Part shown: positions 1-7,755 of the stretch, in pieces
Numbering within the stretch: the first letter of the stretch is position 1
Layout: the number at the start of each line of letters is the position of its first letter
From: UMGS1781 sp964389545
Lineage (GTDB): Bacteria; Bacillota; Clostridia; TANB77; CAG-508
Reading direction: 5' to 3'
DNA length: 11,139 nt
Assembly (NCBI GenBank): GCA_964389545.1
Contig: CAYMDN010000040.1
Span: forward strand, 1-11,139
The notes under the pieces: model-generated
What the model was told of the DNA's origin: nothing
The model's input: only the letters and a program-made list of their open reading frames with translations
The model's database searches: none
Made by a program: the position numbers and the translations under genes

Positions 1-1165
1 GCTCATCTGTTACAACTAAACCTAATTTATTAAATTCTACATTTTCTTCTAATAATGCATGCGTTCCGATAATAACGTTTGTTTTTCCTTCTTTTAAATT
101 TTCTAGTACCGCTTCTTTTTGTTTTTTAGGAAGTCCACTGACTAATAAATCACAGCTAATTTCAAATTGATTTAATAACTTTTTAAAATTTTCATAGTGC
201 TGTCTTGCAAGAATTGCTGTTGGTGCCATTACTGCCACTTGATATCCACTTTTTACTGCCTTATATGCTGCGCATATAGATACAGCTGTTTTACCGCTTC
301 CAACGTCTCCTTGTAACAATCTATTCATCATCTTGTTGCTTTCCATGTCAGCATCTATTTCTTCTAAAACTCTTTTTTGTGCATTAGTTAGTTTGAATGG
401 TAATGCATCAATCATTTCTGACATTTTCGCATTTTTATCGAACTGTATTCCTTCAACATTTTTACTAAATTTATCTTTTAAGTTTAACAATGCTAATTGC
501 ATTATAAGTAATTCTTCAAAAACTAGTCTTTTTCTTGCTTGTTCATAGCTTCTAAAGTCTTTTGGAAAATGTATTTGGTGGATAGATGAATTAAAATCTA
601 TTATTCCATATTCTTTTAACAAATATTCTGGTAAAGTTTCTTTTAATTCATCGCCTACCTCCTTAAGCCCATTTTCTATAATTCCTCTTAATACATTTTG
701 CGATAGTTCATATGTGCTTGGATATATCGGGATAATCTTTCCTGTATTTTTGCTTGTATTTTCTTCATCAAATGTTGGAGACATGATTTCAATTTGATTC
801 ATTCTTCTTTTTACTTTACCAAAAAATTTGTACTTTTCTCCAACTTTAAATTTATTTTTTAAGTAAAAAGCATTAAACCAAGTTAAAGTACACATAGCGC
901 TTTCGTCTCGTACTACTAGTCTATATATTGCCATATTTTTTCTAATTCTTGCTTCTGACATTTTTGATACACATACAACTTCAACTAGTGCTTCTTCTCC
1001 GTCTGTTAGTTCTGCTACTAATTTGGCTTTACCTCTGTCTTCGTATGTTCTAGGATAGTATGTAATTACATCACCTAAATTATATATACCTAATTTATTT
1101 AATTGTTTAATTCTGTTTGGACCGACTCCTTTTATGAACTTGGCATCCTTACTTAAATCAATCAT
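1..1165 (-). CDS. recG: ATP-dependent DNA helicase RecG, N-terminal 388 residues (3' end outside window)
   Basis: RecG is a superfamily 2 double-stranded DNA translocase that remodels stalled forks, R-loops and Holliday junctions. The visible part starts with a helix-hairpin-helix-like stretch (IKGVGPNRIKQLNKLGI, about residues 11-27). A wedge/OB-fold region follows, covering about residues 55-150, with YYPRTYEDR near residue 35 and a TWFNAFYLKNKF stretch. The helicase domain then begins, with Walker A GDVGSGKT at residues 286-293 and motif Ia APTAILARQHY. The window ends at VVTDE, which is the start of the Walker B DExH box, so about 290 residues of the usual ~680 lie beyond base 1. The ATG at 1165 is preceded by AGGAGG with 4 bases between. 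It is the second gene of a recD2-recG unit, 20 bp after the recD2 stop. No frameshift is seen in the visible part. Assignment to RecG is firm from the wedge plus GDVGSGKT combination. Confidence 0.96.
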   Translation of the reverse strand, partial: MIDLSKDAKFIKGVGPNRIKQLNKLGIYNLGDVITYYPRTYEDRGKAKLVAELTDGEEALVEVVCVSKMSEARIRKNMAIYRLVVRDESAMCTLTWFNAFYLKNKFKVGEKYKFFGKVKRRMNQIEIMSPTFDEENTSKNTGKIIPIYPSTYELSQNVLRGIIENGLKEVGDELKETLPEYLLKEYGIIDFNSSIHQIHFPKDFRSYEQARKRLVFEELLIMQLALLNLKDKFSKNVEGIQFDKNAKMSEMIDALPFKLTNAQKRVLEEIDADMESNKMMNRLLQGDVGSGKTAVSICAAYKAVKSGYQVAVMAPTAILARQHYENFKKLLNQFEISCDLLVSGLPKKQKEAVLENLKEGKTNVIIGTHALLEENVEFNKLGLVVTDE

Positions 1166-1185
1166 TATTCCTCCTATATATTACT

Positions 1186-3390
1186 CTATTTAGAAGAAAG
1201 TCGTCTTTCTAAACCAGTATTACGTTTTTTTGTTTCAGTGTTTTGAACCATGAAATTTACAACGTTTCTTGTTCCTAAAACAATAAGCAATTCCTTGGCT
1301 CTTGTAAGTCCTGTGTATAATAAATTTCTTGTAAGCAACATTGGTGCTGCTTGTGGTAAACACATAATTACAACGTCAAATTCGCTTCCTTGAGATTTGT
1401 GAATTGTTATACTATAGCTATGTTCTATTTGTTCTAGTTCACTAAACTCATACCATGCTGTTTTTTCATCATCATAGCATATTTCTATTTGTTTTGTTTC
1501 TTCATTTATATTTGTTATTGTTCCTAATTCTCCATTAAAGATTCCTGTTCCATCTTCATTATTGTTTTTAATCCAATAAATATCGTAATTGTTTTTTACT
1601 TGCATTACTCTATCACCAATTAAAAATGTTCGTCCTCCCATCTTTTTAGATACTTTTGTATTATGATTTAATGTTTTTTGTAATGCTATGTTTAATTCTT
1701 TTGTTCCTAATGGTCCTTTTTTAGTTGGTGTTAAGACTTGAATATTCTTAAAGAAATCATAATTCCCATATTTTTCTAATCTTCCAGAACATAGTGAAAT
1801 TACATCTTGCAACATCTTATCTTGTGATGTTTCATTTATGTAGAAGAAGTCTTGAAGTTTCTCTTCATCTCTTTCTTTAATATCTGTTATAAATGACTCT
1901 CCATCGTTTACTTTGTGTGCATTTGTTATTATTTGGCTTTTTGCAGCTTGTCTAAATACTTCATTTAATTCTATAGTCTCTACAGATCCTGAATTTATTA
2001 TGTCTTTTAAAACATTACCTGGTCCAACAGATGATAATTGATTTATATCTCCTACTAAAATTAATTTTGTTCCTAGATAAATTCCTTTTAAAATGTAGTG
2101 CATAAGAAATGTATCTACCATAGACATCTCATCAACAATAATAATATCGGCATCTATTGGAGTTATTTGATACTCTATTCTCTCAAAGCCAAGTGTTTCT
2201 TCCATTTTGCCTATTTCTAATAGTCTATGTATTGTAGTTGCTTCTTCACCTGTTGCCTCTGACATTCTTTTTGCTGCTCTTCCTGTTGGTGCACAAAGTA
2301 CCACTTTTTTTCCTTCGGTTTTATATAAATCTATTATAAATTTTATGATAGTTGTTTTTCCTGTACCAGGTCCACCTGTAATAACACATACGTTATTATT
2401 ATTAACTGCTTTTATGGCTTCTTTTTGCTTTTCTGATAAGATTATATCTGATTTTTCTTCTTCAATATGGAATTTTTCATCAAAATTTTTAATTTTTTTA
2501 ATATTTTTAGATTCGTTTAGTGCCCATATTTTATCTGATATGTTTTTCTCGCAAACATAAAATGTATCTAAGTATATCCATGTAGTTGTTCCCGATTCTT
2601 CAATGAAGATTTTTGATTGTGCTTTTAGATTTATTAATGCATCTTCTACATCTTCTGTTGCTACATCTAACAGATTTATTATATATTCTATTAAGTTGTT
2701 TTTCTCAACACATGTGTTTCCATTTTGACTTGCAAGTGCTAAACCATATTTTATACCACTTGTAATTCTTTGCTCGCTATTTACAGGTATTCCTAAGTCT
2801 AGTGCCATTTTATCTATTTTCTTGAAATCGACTCCATATGTTATATCTAATAGCATATATGGATTTTCTTCTATTTCTGCAATAGCATCTTTTCCAAAAC
2901 TTTGATACACCTTTTTACTGTTTTGTGCTGATATACCAAACTTTTCCAAGAATCCTACTATCTGCCACAAGTCCCATTTTTCATTAAATTCTTGTGATAT
3001 TTTGCTAGCTTTTTCTATATTTATTCCTTTTATTCTAGATAACTTTTCTGGTTCAAATCTAAGTACAGCAATTGTTTCATCTTTAAATCTATCTACTATT
3101 TTTTTTGCAGTTGCTGGTCCTACACCTGTAATTATTCCACCTGCAAGGTATAGCTCTAAAGCTTCTAATGTTTCTGGCATTTGTTTCTCAAAAGTTTCCA
3201 CTTTAAATTGTCTTCCATAATCTGGGTGTGTTACATAATTGCCTACTAATTTAAGGCTATCTCCATTTTCAACAAAAGGCAAATAACCTGTAATTACTAC
3301 AACTTCATCTTCTGTTTTAACTTCTGCAACCATGTAGCCATTTATTTCGTTTGAATATATTATTTCTGTTATCTGTCCTTTTATCTCCAA
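1186..3390 (-). CDS. recD2: RecD2-type (YrrC-like) SF1B 5'-3' DNA helicase
   Basis: This is an ATP-dependent DNA helicase of the RecD2 family, which works without RecBC and contributes to fork maintenance and repair. The 734 residues match the family size. The order is: an N-terminal OB-like region (1-70); helix-hairpin-helix repeats (about 80-135, including GIITGVGPATAKKIV); Walker A GGPGTGKT (339-346); motif Ia APTGRAAKRM (367-376) with TTIHRLL after it; Walker B VDEMSMVD (419-426); motif III GDINQLSSVGPG (447-458); and motif IV/V/VI elements including GDRVMQ (592-597), HKSQGSE (664-670) and YTGLTRAK (692-699). The start is TTG at 3388-3390, chosen because AGGAGAG lies 6 bases upstream and no in-frame ATG occurs until codon 20, inside a conserved-looking region. 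It has its own promoter just after the hydrogenase terminator and is followed by recG. All core helicase motifs are intact. Confidence 0.96.
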   Translation of the reverse strand: MEIKGQITEIIYSNEINGYMVAEVKTEDEVVVITGYLPFVENGDSLKLVGNYVTHPDYGRQFKVETFEKQMPETLEALELYLAGGIITGVGPATAKKIVDRFKDETIAVLRFEPEKLSRIKGINIEKASKISQEFNEKWDLWQIVGFLEKFGISAQNSKKVYQSFGKDAIAEIEENPYMLLDITYGVDFKKIDKMALDLGIPVNSEQRITSGIKYGLALASQNGNTCVEKNNLIEYIINLLDVATEDVEDALINLKAQSKIFIEESGTTTWIYLDTFYVCEKNISDKIWALNESKNIKKIKNFDEKFHIEEEKSDIILSEKQKEAIKAVNNNNVCVITGGPGTGKTTIIKFIIDLYKTEGKKVVLCAPTGRAAKRMSEATGEEATTIHRLLEIGKMEETLGFERIEYQITPIDADIIIVDEMSMVDTFLMHYILKGIYLGTKLILVGDINQLSSVGPGNVLKDIINSGSVETIELNEVFRQAAKSQIITNAHKVNDGESFITDIKERDEEKLQDFFYINETSQDKMLQDVISLCSGRLEKYGNYDFFKNIQVLTPTKKGPLGTKELNIALQKTLNHNTKVSKKMGGRTFLIGDRVMQVKNNYDIYWIKNNNEDGTGIFNGELGTITNINEETKQIEICYDDEKTAWYEFSELEQIEHSYSITIHKSQGSEFDVVIMCLPQAAPMLLTRNLLYTGLTRAKELLIVLGTRNVVNFMVQNTETKKRNTGLERRLSSK

Positions 3391-3396
3391 GGCTTA

Positions 3397-3403
3397 CTCT
3401 CCT
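3397..3403 (-). promoter_or_regulatory. Ribosome binding site fixing the TTG start of recD2
   Basis: On the minus strand AGGAGAG lies 6 bases before TTG (3388-3390), or 8 bases if only AGGAG is counted. No other start codon near it is in frame, so this site is the reason for calling a non-ATG start for recD2. Confidence 0.7.
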
Positions 3404-3424
3404 ATCTTATTAAGCATTTGTTAA

Positions 3425-3453
3425 ATAATATCACAAAAGCATTTTTTTGTCTA
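3425..3453 (-). promoter_or_regulatory. Sigma-A promoter for recD2-recG
   Basis: On the minus strand TAGACA (3448-3453, 5 of 6 to TTGACA) is followed by exactly 17 bases and TATTAT (3425-3430, 5 of 6 to TATAAT). A TGA precedes the -10, giving an extended -10 (TGn). The predicted transcript start is near 3418, leaving a leader of about 28 bases that holds the AGGAGAG site. It lies just past the hydA terminator hairpin, so recD2-recG appears to be an independent transcription unit. This rests on consensus matching only. Confidence 0.68.
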
Positions 3454-3462
3454 TGGAATAGT

Positions 3463-3495
3463 AAAAGGAGGCATGTAAATTACATTCCTCCTTTT
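3463..3495 (-). terminator. Hairpin terminator at the end of the hydCBA operon
   Basis: Perfect 9-bp arms AAAAGGAGG (3463-3471) and CCTCCTTTT (3487-3495) enclose one mismatch, an inner 5-bp ATGTA/TACAT stem and a 3-base loop. It begins 3 bases past the hydA stop. On the minus strand the U-run is only TTTT followed by AC, and on the plus strand the tail (TTTTATTTTATTT) is richer in T. The hairpin may therefore work in both directions, but no plus-strand gene reads into it. Confidence 0.68.
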
Positions 3496-3498
3496 ATT

Positions 3499-5250
3499 TT
3501 ATTTACTCAAATTATATTTTTCTCTTGCTTGATAATGTGTGTGTAGTATCTCATGTGCTCTTTCTCCACCTGGTTCTCCAAGGTATTCTTGATATATTTT
3601 GTTTACAACTGGATTTTGATGTGATTTTCTTATTACACTCTTTTCATCTATATCGTACAAAGCATCTGCTCTTTTCTTTCTAACATCTACAGTTGCTCTT
3701 ACTTTTGATGATTTAATAGGTTGTCCTCCACCCATTATACATCCGCCTGGGCAAGCCATTATTTCTACAAATTGATAATCTGCTTCTCCGTTTTTTATTT
3801 CTTCCATTATTTTTTGTGCATTTCCTAAACCATGTGCAACAACTGCTTTTATTTCTTTATCTCCTATTTTAACCGTTGCTCTTTTTATTCCTTCTTCTCC
3901 TCTTACTTCTTTAAAATCTATATCTTTTAAATCCTGGCTTGTTAGCATATCTGCAACACTTCTTAAGGCAGCTTCCATAACTCCACCTGTTGTTCCAAAT
4001 ATAGCTGCTGCTCCTGTTGCCTCTCCCATTGGAGCATCAAATTCACTATCTTCTAATTCAACAAATTCTATATTTGCTTGTTTAATCATTCTTGCAAGTT
4101 CTCGTGTTGTTAAAACACAGTCAACATCATACATTCCATTATTTTTTAGTTCGTCTCTTTGTCTTTCGAATTTTTTTGCTATACAAGGCATTACTGATAC
4201 AACATACATTTTAGCTGGATCTATTCCCATTTTTTCTGCATAATATGTTTTTAATAGTGCTCCATACATTTCGTGTGGTGATTTACAGCTAGATAGATGT
4301 TTCAAATTTTCTGGATAATTGGTTTCTATATATTTAATCCATCCTGGGCTACATGATGTAATCATTGGAAGAGCTTCATTATTTTGTAATCTATGTATAA
4401 ATTCTTTTCCTTCTTCCATTATTGTAAAGTCTGCTCCTGTATTTGTATCAAATACTTTATCAAATCCCATGTTTCTAAGTGCTGTAACCATTTTTCCCTT
4501 TACATTAGTTCCTATTGGCATTCCAAATTCTTCTCCAAGTGCAACTCTAACCGCTGGTGCTGTTTGAACTATTGTGTATATTTCTGGATCTTTTATCTTT
4601 TCCCATGCTTCTACAGTTGAGTCTTTTTCTTTTAAAGCTCCAACTGGGCATGCTTGGATACATTGACCACAAAATGTACAGTTAACATCGTTTAAACTTT
4701 TATCTCCTGTTGTTGATACACAAGTATTAAATCCTCTGTTTACAAAGTCTATTGCTCCAACTTTTTGTATGTTTTTACATGTTGAAACACATCTTTTACA
4801 AAGTACACATTTACTCGCATCTCTTACTATTGATGGTGATAAATCATCAACCGTATATTCATTTCTTGAGCCTTCATATCTTACATCTGTTATATTAAAT
4901 TTGTTTGCAAGATTTTGTAATTCACAATTTCCATTTCTTGTACATGTCAAACAATCACGATTATGGTTTGATAATATTAAATTTAATATAACTCTTCTTG
5001 CATCTATTACTTCTGGAGTGTTTGTATGTACAACCATTCCTTCTTCAACTTTTTGCACGCATGATGTTGCAAATCCTCTTCTGCCTTCAACTTCAACAAG
5101 GCACATTCTACAATCTCCAATTTCATTTATGTCTTTTAAAAAGCAAAGTGTTGGAATATCTATACTTGCTTTTCTGGCAGCTTCTAATATTGTAGTACCT
5201 TCTGGAACAACAACATCTTTTCCATCAATTTTTAAATTAATATCTGACAT
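3499..5250 (-). CDS. hydA: [FeFe] hydrogenase catalytic subunit HydA (trimeric NAD(P)H/ferredoxin-linked type)
   Basis: This is the H2-forming or H2-oxidising subunit of a cytoplasmic HydABC complex. The 583 residues match HndD-type enzymes. The order is: N-terminal [2Fe-2S] domain (C36, C47, C50, C64); His-Cys [4Fe-4S] motif (H96, C100, C103, C109); two ferredoxin-type [4Fe-4S] clusters (C148/C151/C154/C158 and C191/C194/C197/C201); then the H-cluster domain with L1 TSCSPGW (298-304), L2 MPCIAKKFE (354-362) and L3 MACPGGCIMGGGQP (498-511). A small-subunit-like region closes the chain (about 520-580). L1 reads TSCSP where the best known enzymes have TSCCP (see findings). The ATG at 5250 has GGGAG 8 bases upstream. 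It is the last gene of hydC-hydB-hydA, 27 bp after hydB, and ends at a hairpin. There is no extra C-terminal domain of the Thermotoga kind. No maturase genes (hydE, hydF, hydG) lie in the window. Confidence 0.96.
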   Translation of the reverse strand: MSDINLKIDGKDVVVPEGTTILEAARKASIDIPTLCFLKDINEIGDCRMCLVEVEGRRGFATSCVQKVEEGMVVHTNTPEVIDARRVILNLILSNHNRDCLTCTRNGNCELQNLANKFNITDVRYEGSRNEYTVDDLSPSIVRDASKCVLCKRCVSTCKNIQKVGAIDFVNRGFNTCVSTTGDKSLNDVNCTFCGQCIQACPVGALKEKDSTVEAWEKIKDPEIYTIVQTAPAVRVALGEEFGMPIGTNVKGKMVTALRNMGFDKVFDTNTGADFTIMEEGKEFIHRLQNNEALPMITSCSPGWIKYIETNYPENLKHLSSCKSPHEMYGALLKTYYAEKMGIDPAKMYVVSVMPCIAKKFERQRDELKNNGMYDVDCVLTTRELARMIKQANIEFVELEDSEFDAPMGEATGAAAIFGTTGGVMEAALRSVADMLTSQDLKDIDFKEVRGEEGIKRATVKIGDKEIKAVVAHGLGNAQKIMEEIKNGEADYQFVEIMACPGGCIMGGGQPIKSSKVRATVDVRKKRADALYDIDEKSVIRKSHQNPVVNKIYQEYLGEPGGERAHEILHTHYQAREKYNLSK

Positions 5251-5277
5251 ATTAATTTCTCCCTTCTCTTTATTATT

Positions 5278-7131
5278 TTAAATAGCTTTAAAATTACATT
5301 TAGAAGCACATAGTCCACATTTAATACATTTGTCTGTGTCAATATGAAATCCTTCTTCTCTGCTTCCAGTAATTGCACCAACTGGGCAATTTCTAGCACA
5401 TAGTCCGCATCTCTTACACTTATCTTGATTAATTTCCATTTTTGCTAGTGCTTTACATTCGTTTGTGCGACATCTATGATCTTGAATATGTTCAATATAT
5501 TCATTTCTAAAGTATTTAAGAGTTGATAATACTGGATTTGGAGCTGTTTGTCCAAGTCCACATGCTGCTGTTTTACAAATATTTACTGCTAACTCTTCTA
5601 GTTTATTTATATCTTCTTCTTCGCCTTTTCCATCACATATTTTTTCTAATAATTCAAGCATTCTCTTTGTTCCAATTCTACAAGGTGTACATTTACCACA
5701 ACTTTCATCAACAGTAAATCCTAAATAGAATTTAGCAAGATTAACCATACATTTTGAATCATCCATTACTATTAATCCACCAGATCCCATCATTGATCCG
5801 ATTTGTTTTAATGATTCATAATCTATTGGTGTATCTAAATGTTCTGGTGGTATACATCCTCCTGAAGGTCCACCTGTTTGTGCTGCTTTAAATTCTCTAC
5901 CGTTTGGAATTCCTCCACCAATATCAAATATAATTTCTCTTAGTGTTGTTCCCATTGGAACTTCAACTAATCCTGTATTTACAACATTTCCACCTAAAGC
6001 AAATACCTTTGTTCCTTTAGATGTTTCTGTTCCTATGCTAGCATACCATTCTGCTCCGTTTAAAATTATTTTTGTAATATTTGCATATGTTTCAACATTG
6101 TTTATAAGTGTTGGTTTTTGCCATAATCCTGCATTTGCTGGGAATGGTGGTTTCAAACGAGGTCTACCACTCTTTCCTTCTACAGATTCTATTAGAGCTG
6201 TTTCTTCACCACATACAAATGCTCCAGCTCCTAATCTTATTTCTAAATCAAAACTAAAATCTGTTCCAAAGATATTGTTTCCTAATAGTCCATACTCTTT
6301 AGCTTGGTCTATCGCAACTTGGAATCTATGTACAGCTATTGGGTATTCAGCTCTAACATATATATATCCTTTGCTTGCTCCTATTGCATAACCTGCTATT
6401 GCCATTGCCTCTACTACACAATGCGGATCTCCTTCTAATATGCTTCTATCCATGAATGCTCCTGGGTCTCCTTCATCAGCATTACATATAACATATTTTT
6501 GGTCTCCTTGAGCCATTTTCGCAAATTCCCATTTCTTACCTGTTGGGAAACCTGCTCCACCTCTACCACGTAATCCTGAATTTGAAACTTCAGCAATAAC
6601 TTGATCTTGTGACATTTCAAATAAAACTTTTTGTAGTGCTTTGTATCCATCAAATGCAATATATTCATCTATATTTTCTGGATCTATTACACCGCAGTTT
6701 TTAAGTGCAATTCTTTTTTGTTTTTTATAGAAGTTTAATTCATCTAGTCTTTGTACTGTTGATTTATCTATATCTTTGCATAATAATCTATCTACTAATT
6801 TTCCTTCTACTATATGTGTGTTTATAATTTCTTCACAGTCTTCTGGTTTTACAGATGCATAGAAAACATCTTCTGGTCTAACGATTACTATAGGTCCTTT
6901 TGCACAAAGTCCAAAACATCCTGTTTGAATAACTTTAACATTTTGAATATTTTTCTCTTCAATTATTTTTCTAAAATTCTCGATTATTTTTGGAGATTTT
7001 GAAGAAGTACATCCTGTTCCTCTACAAACTAAAATATGCTTTTCTTGGGTATTTGCTTGCAAGTTAACTCTTAGATCTAATTCTTTTCTTTTCTCTTCTC
7101 TTATGCTATTTATTTCATCTAATGTTTTCAT
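5278..7131 (-). CDS. hydB: Hydrogenase subunit HydB (NuoF-like, FMN and NAD(P)H binding)
   Basis: HydB is the diaphorase subunit of the [FeFe] hydrogenase complex: it binds FMN and NAD(H) or NADP(H) and is the presumed bifurcation site. The order in 617 residues is: thioredoxin-like [2Fe-2S] domain (C36, C41, C72, C76); NuoF flavoprotein core with GRGGAGFPTGKKW (189-201), CNADEGDPGAF (216-226) and GAGAFVCGEETALIESVEG (301-319); SLBB region (about 370-450); NuoF [4Fe-4S] site CGKCTPC (C478, C481, C484) plus C524; and two C-terminal ferredoxin clusters (C572/C575/C578/C582 and C602/C605/C608/C612). H552, C554 and C559 just before the ferredoxin part could hold a further metal, which is an inference. 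These extra N- and C-terminal FeS domains distinguish HydB from the complex I NuoF. The ATG at 7131 has AAAGGA 11 bases upstream. It lies 21 bp after hydC and 27 bp before hydA. Substrate choice (NADH or NADPH) cannot be read from the motifs. Confidence 0.95.
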   Translation of the reverse strand: MKTLDEINSIREEKRKELDLRVNLQANTQEKHILVCRGTGCTSSKSPKIIENFRKIIEEKNIQNVKVIQTGCFGLCAKGPIVIVRPEDVFYASVKPEDCEEIINTHIVEGKLVDRLLCKDIDKSTVQRLDELNFYKKQKRIALKNCGVIDPENIDEYIAFDGYKALQKVLFEMSQDQVIAEVSNSGLRGRGGAGFPTGKKWEFAKMAQGDQKYVICNADEGDPGAFMDRSILEGDPHCVVEAMAIAGYAIGASKGYIYVRAEYPIAVHRFQVAIDQAKEYGLLGNNIFGTDFSFDLEIRLGAGAFVCGEETALIESVEGKSGRPRLKPPFPANAGLWQKPTLINNVETYANITKIILNGAEWYASIGTETSKGTKVFALGGNVVNTGLVEVPMGTTLREIIFDIGGGIPNGREFKAAQTGGPSGGCIPPEHLDTPIDYESLKQIGSMMGSGGLIVMDDSKCMVNLAKFYLGFTVDESCGKCTPCRIGTKRMLELLEKICDGKGEEEDINKLEELAVNICKTAACGLGQTAPNPVLSTLKYFRNEYIEHIQDHRCRTNECKALAKMEINQDKCKRCGLCARNCPVGAITGSREEGFHIDTDKCIKCGLCASKCNFKAI

Positions 7132-7152
7132 ATTTTTCTCATTCCTTTCTTA

Positions 7153-7641
7153 TTATTCTTTTGCTTTGTATTCTTCAATAACCTTATCTATTAATTCAGG
7201 TGTTGCATTTCCATAAACTTCATCGTTTACAGTAAATACAGGTGCTAGTCCACATGCTCCTATACATCTTGTAGCTTCTATTGAGAATTTTCCATCTGGT
7301 GTAACATCTCCTACATCTATTCCTAATTTCTCTTTTAATCTATCTAATACTTTTTCAGATCCTTTAACATAGCAAGCTGTACCTAAACAAACTGATACAT
7401 TATATTTTCCTTTTGGTTTTAATGTAAATCTTGAGTAAAATGTGATTACTCCATAAATCTCTGCCATTGGCATATTTAAATATTCAGATATAGCTAGTTG
7501 GCATCTCTCAGGTATGTATCCATATCCAACTTGAACGTCGTTTAATATTTGAATTAAATTGCTTTTGTCTCTTGAATATTTTGATAATATTTGTTCCATT
7601 TTTTCGTCTTTATTATTTCCTCCACAATTACACTCGCACAT
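7153..7641 (-). CDS. hydC: Hydrogenase subunit HydC (NuoE-like [2Fe-2S] protein)
   Basis: HydC is the small electron-transfer subunit of the HydABC complex. Its 162 residues are typical of the NuoE family: a helical N-terminal part (about 15-75, with YGYIPERC and the conserved-looking EIYGVITFYSRF) and a thioredoxin-like [2Fe-2S] domain whose ligands are C85 and C90 (CLGTAC) with C126 and C130 (CIGAC). The start is ATG at 7641, with a GGGGG site 7 bases upstream. An internal ATG at codon 15 also has a GGAGG upstream, but about 18 bases away, so the longer form is preferred. The longer form adds an unusual MCECNCGG N-terminus (see findings). It is the first gene of hydC-hydB-hydA and follows its own candidate promoter. 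Confidence 0.94.
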   Translation of the reverse strand: MCECNCGGNNKDEKMEQILSKYSRDKSNLIQILNDVQVGYGYIPERCQLAISEYLNMPMAEIYGVITFYSRFTLKPKGKYNVSVCLGTACYVKGSEKVLDRLKEKLGIDVGDVTPDGKFSIEATRCIGACGLAPVFTVNDEVYGNATPELIDKVIEEYKAKE

Positions 7642-7675
7642 TTCATTTCCCCCTTATTTATATTCATTCGTTTAT

Positions 7676-7704
7676 ATTATAAATATAATTTTAAAAAAAG
7701 TACA
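7676..7704 (-). promoter_or_regulatory. Candidate promoter of the hydCBA operon
   Basis: On the minus strand a perfect TATAAT (7676-7681) lies 35 bases ahead of the hydC start. The hexamer 17 bases upstream is TGTACT (7699-7704), only 3 of 6 to TTGACA, with an A/T-tract spacer. The predicted start is near 7669. I looked for a Rex-type inverted repeat (TTGTTAA-N4-TTAACAA), which would be expected for redox control of a hydrogenase, and did not see one. Confidence 0.45.
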
Positions 7705-7755
7705 GTATTTTTTATAATTTGGCAAAAATTTATGTTTTATGATAAAAAAGTAAGA

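Noticed and set aside
2207..2560. A 117-codon plus-strand frame opposite the recD2 Walker A region
   Set aside because: It is an antisense shadow of strongly conserved helicase codons with no start signal.
3463..3495. AAAAGGAGG closely followed by ATGTAA on both strands, resembling a ribosome site with a start-stop mini-ORF
   Set aside because: The spacing is 1 base and the sequence is the arm and loop of the terminator hairpin; the symmetry follows from the palindrome.
4769..5281. A 170-codon open frame on the plus strand opposite the hydA 5' end
   Set aside because: It lies antisense to the Cys-rich FeS domains of hydA, the protein resembles no family, and its length is explained by reverse-strand reading of AT-rich codons.
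6435..6668. A 77-codon minus-strand frame inside hydB
   Set aside because: It is a shifted frame within the well-conserved NuoF core; the HydB frame is intact with all motifs.
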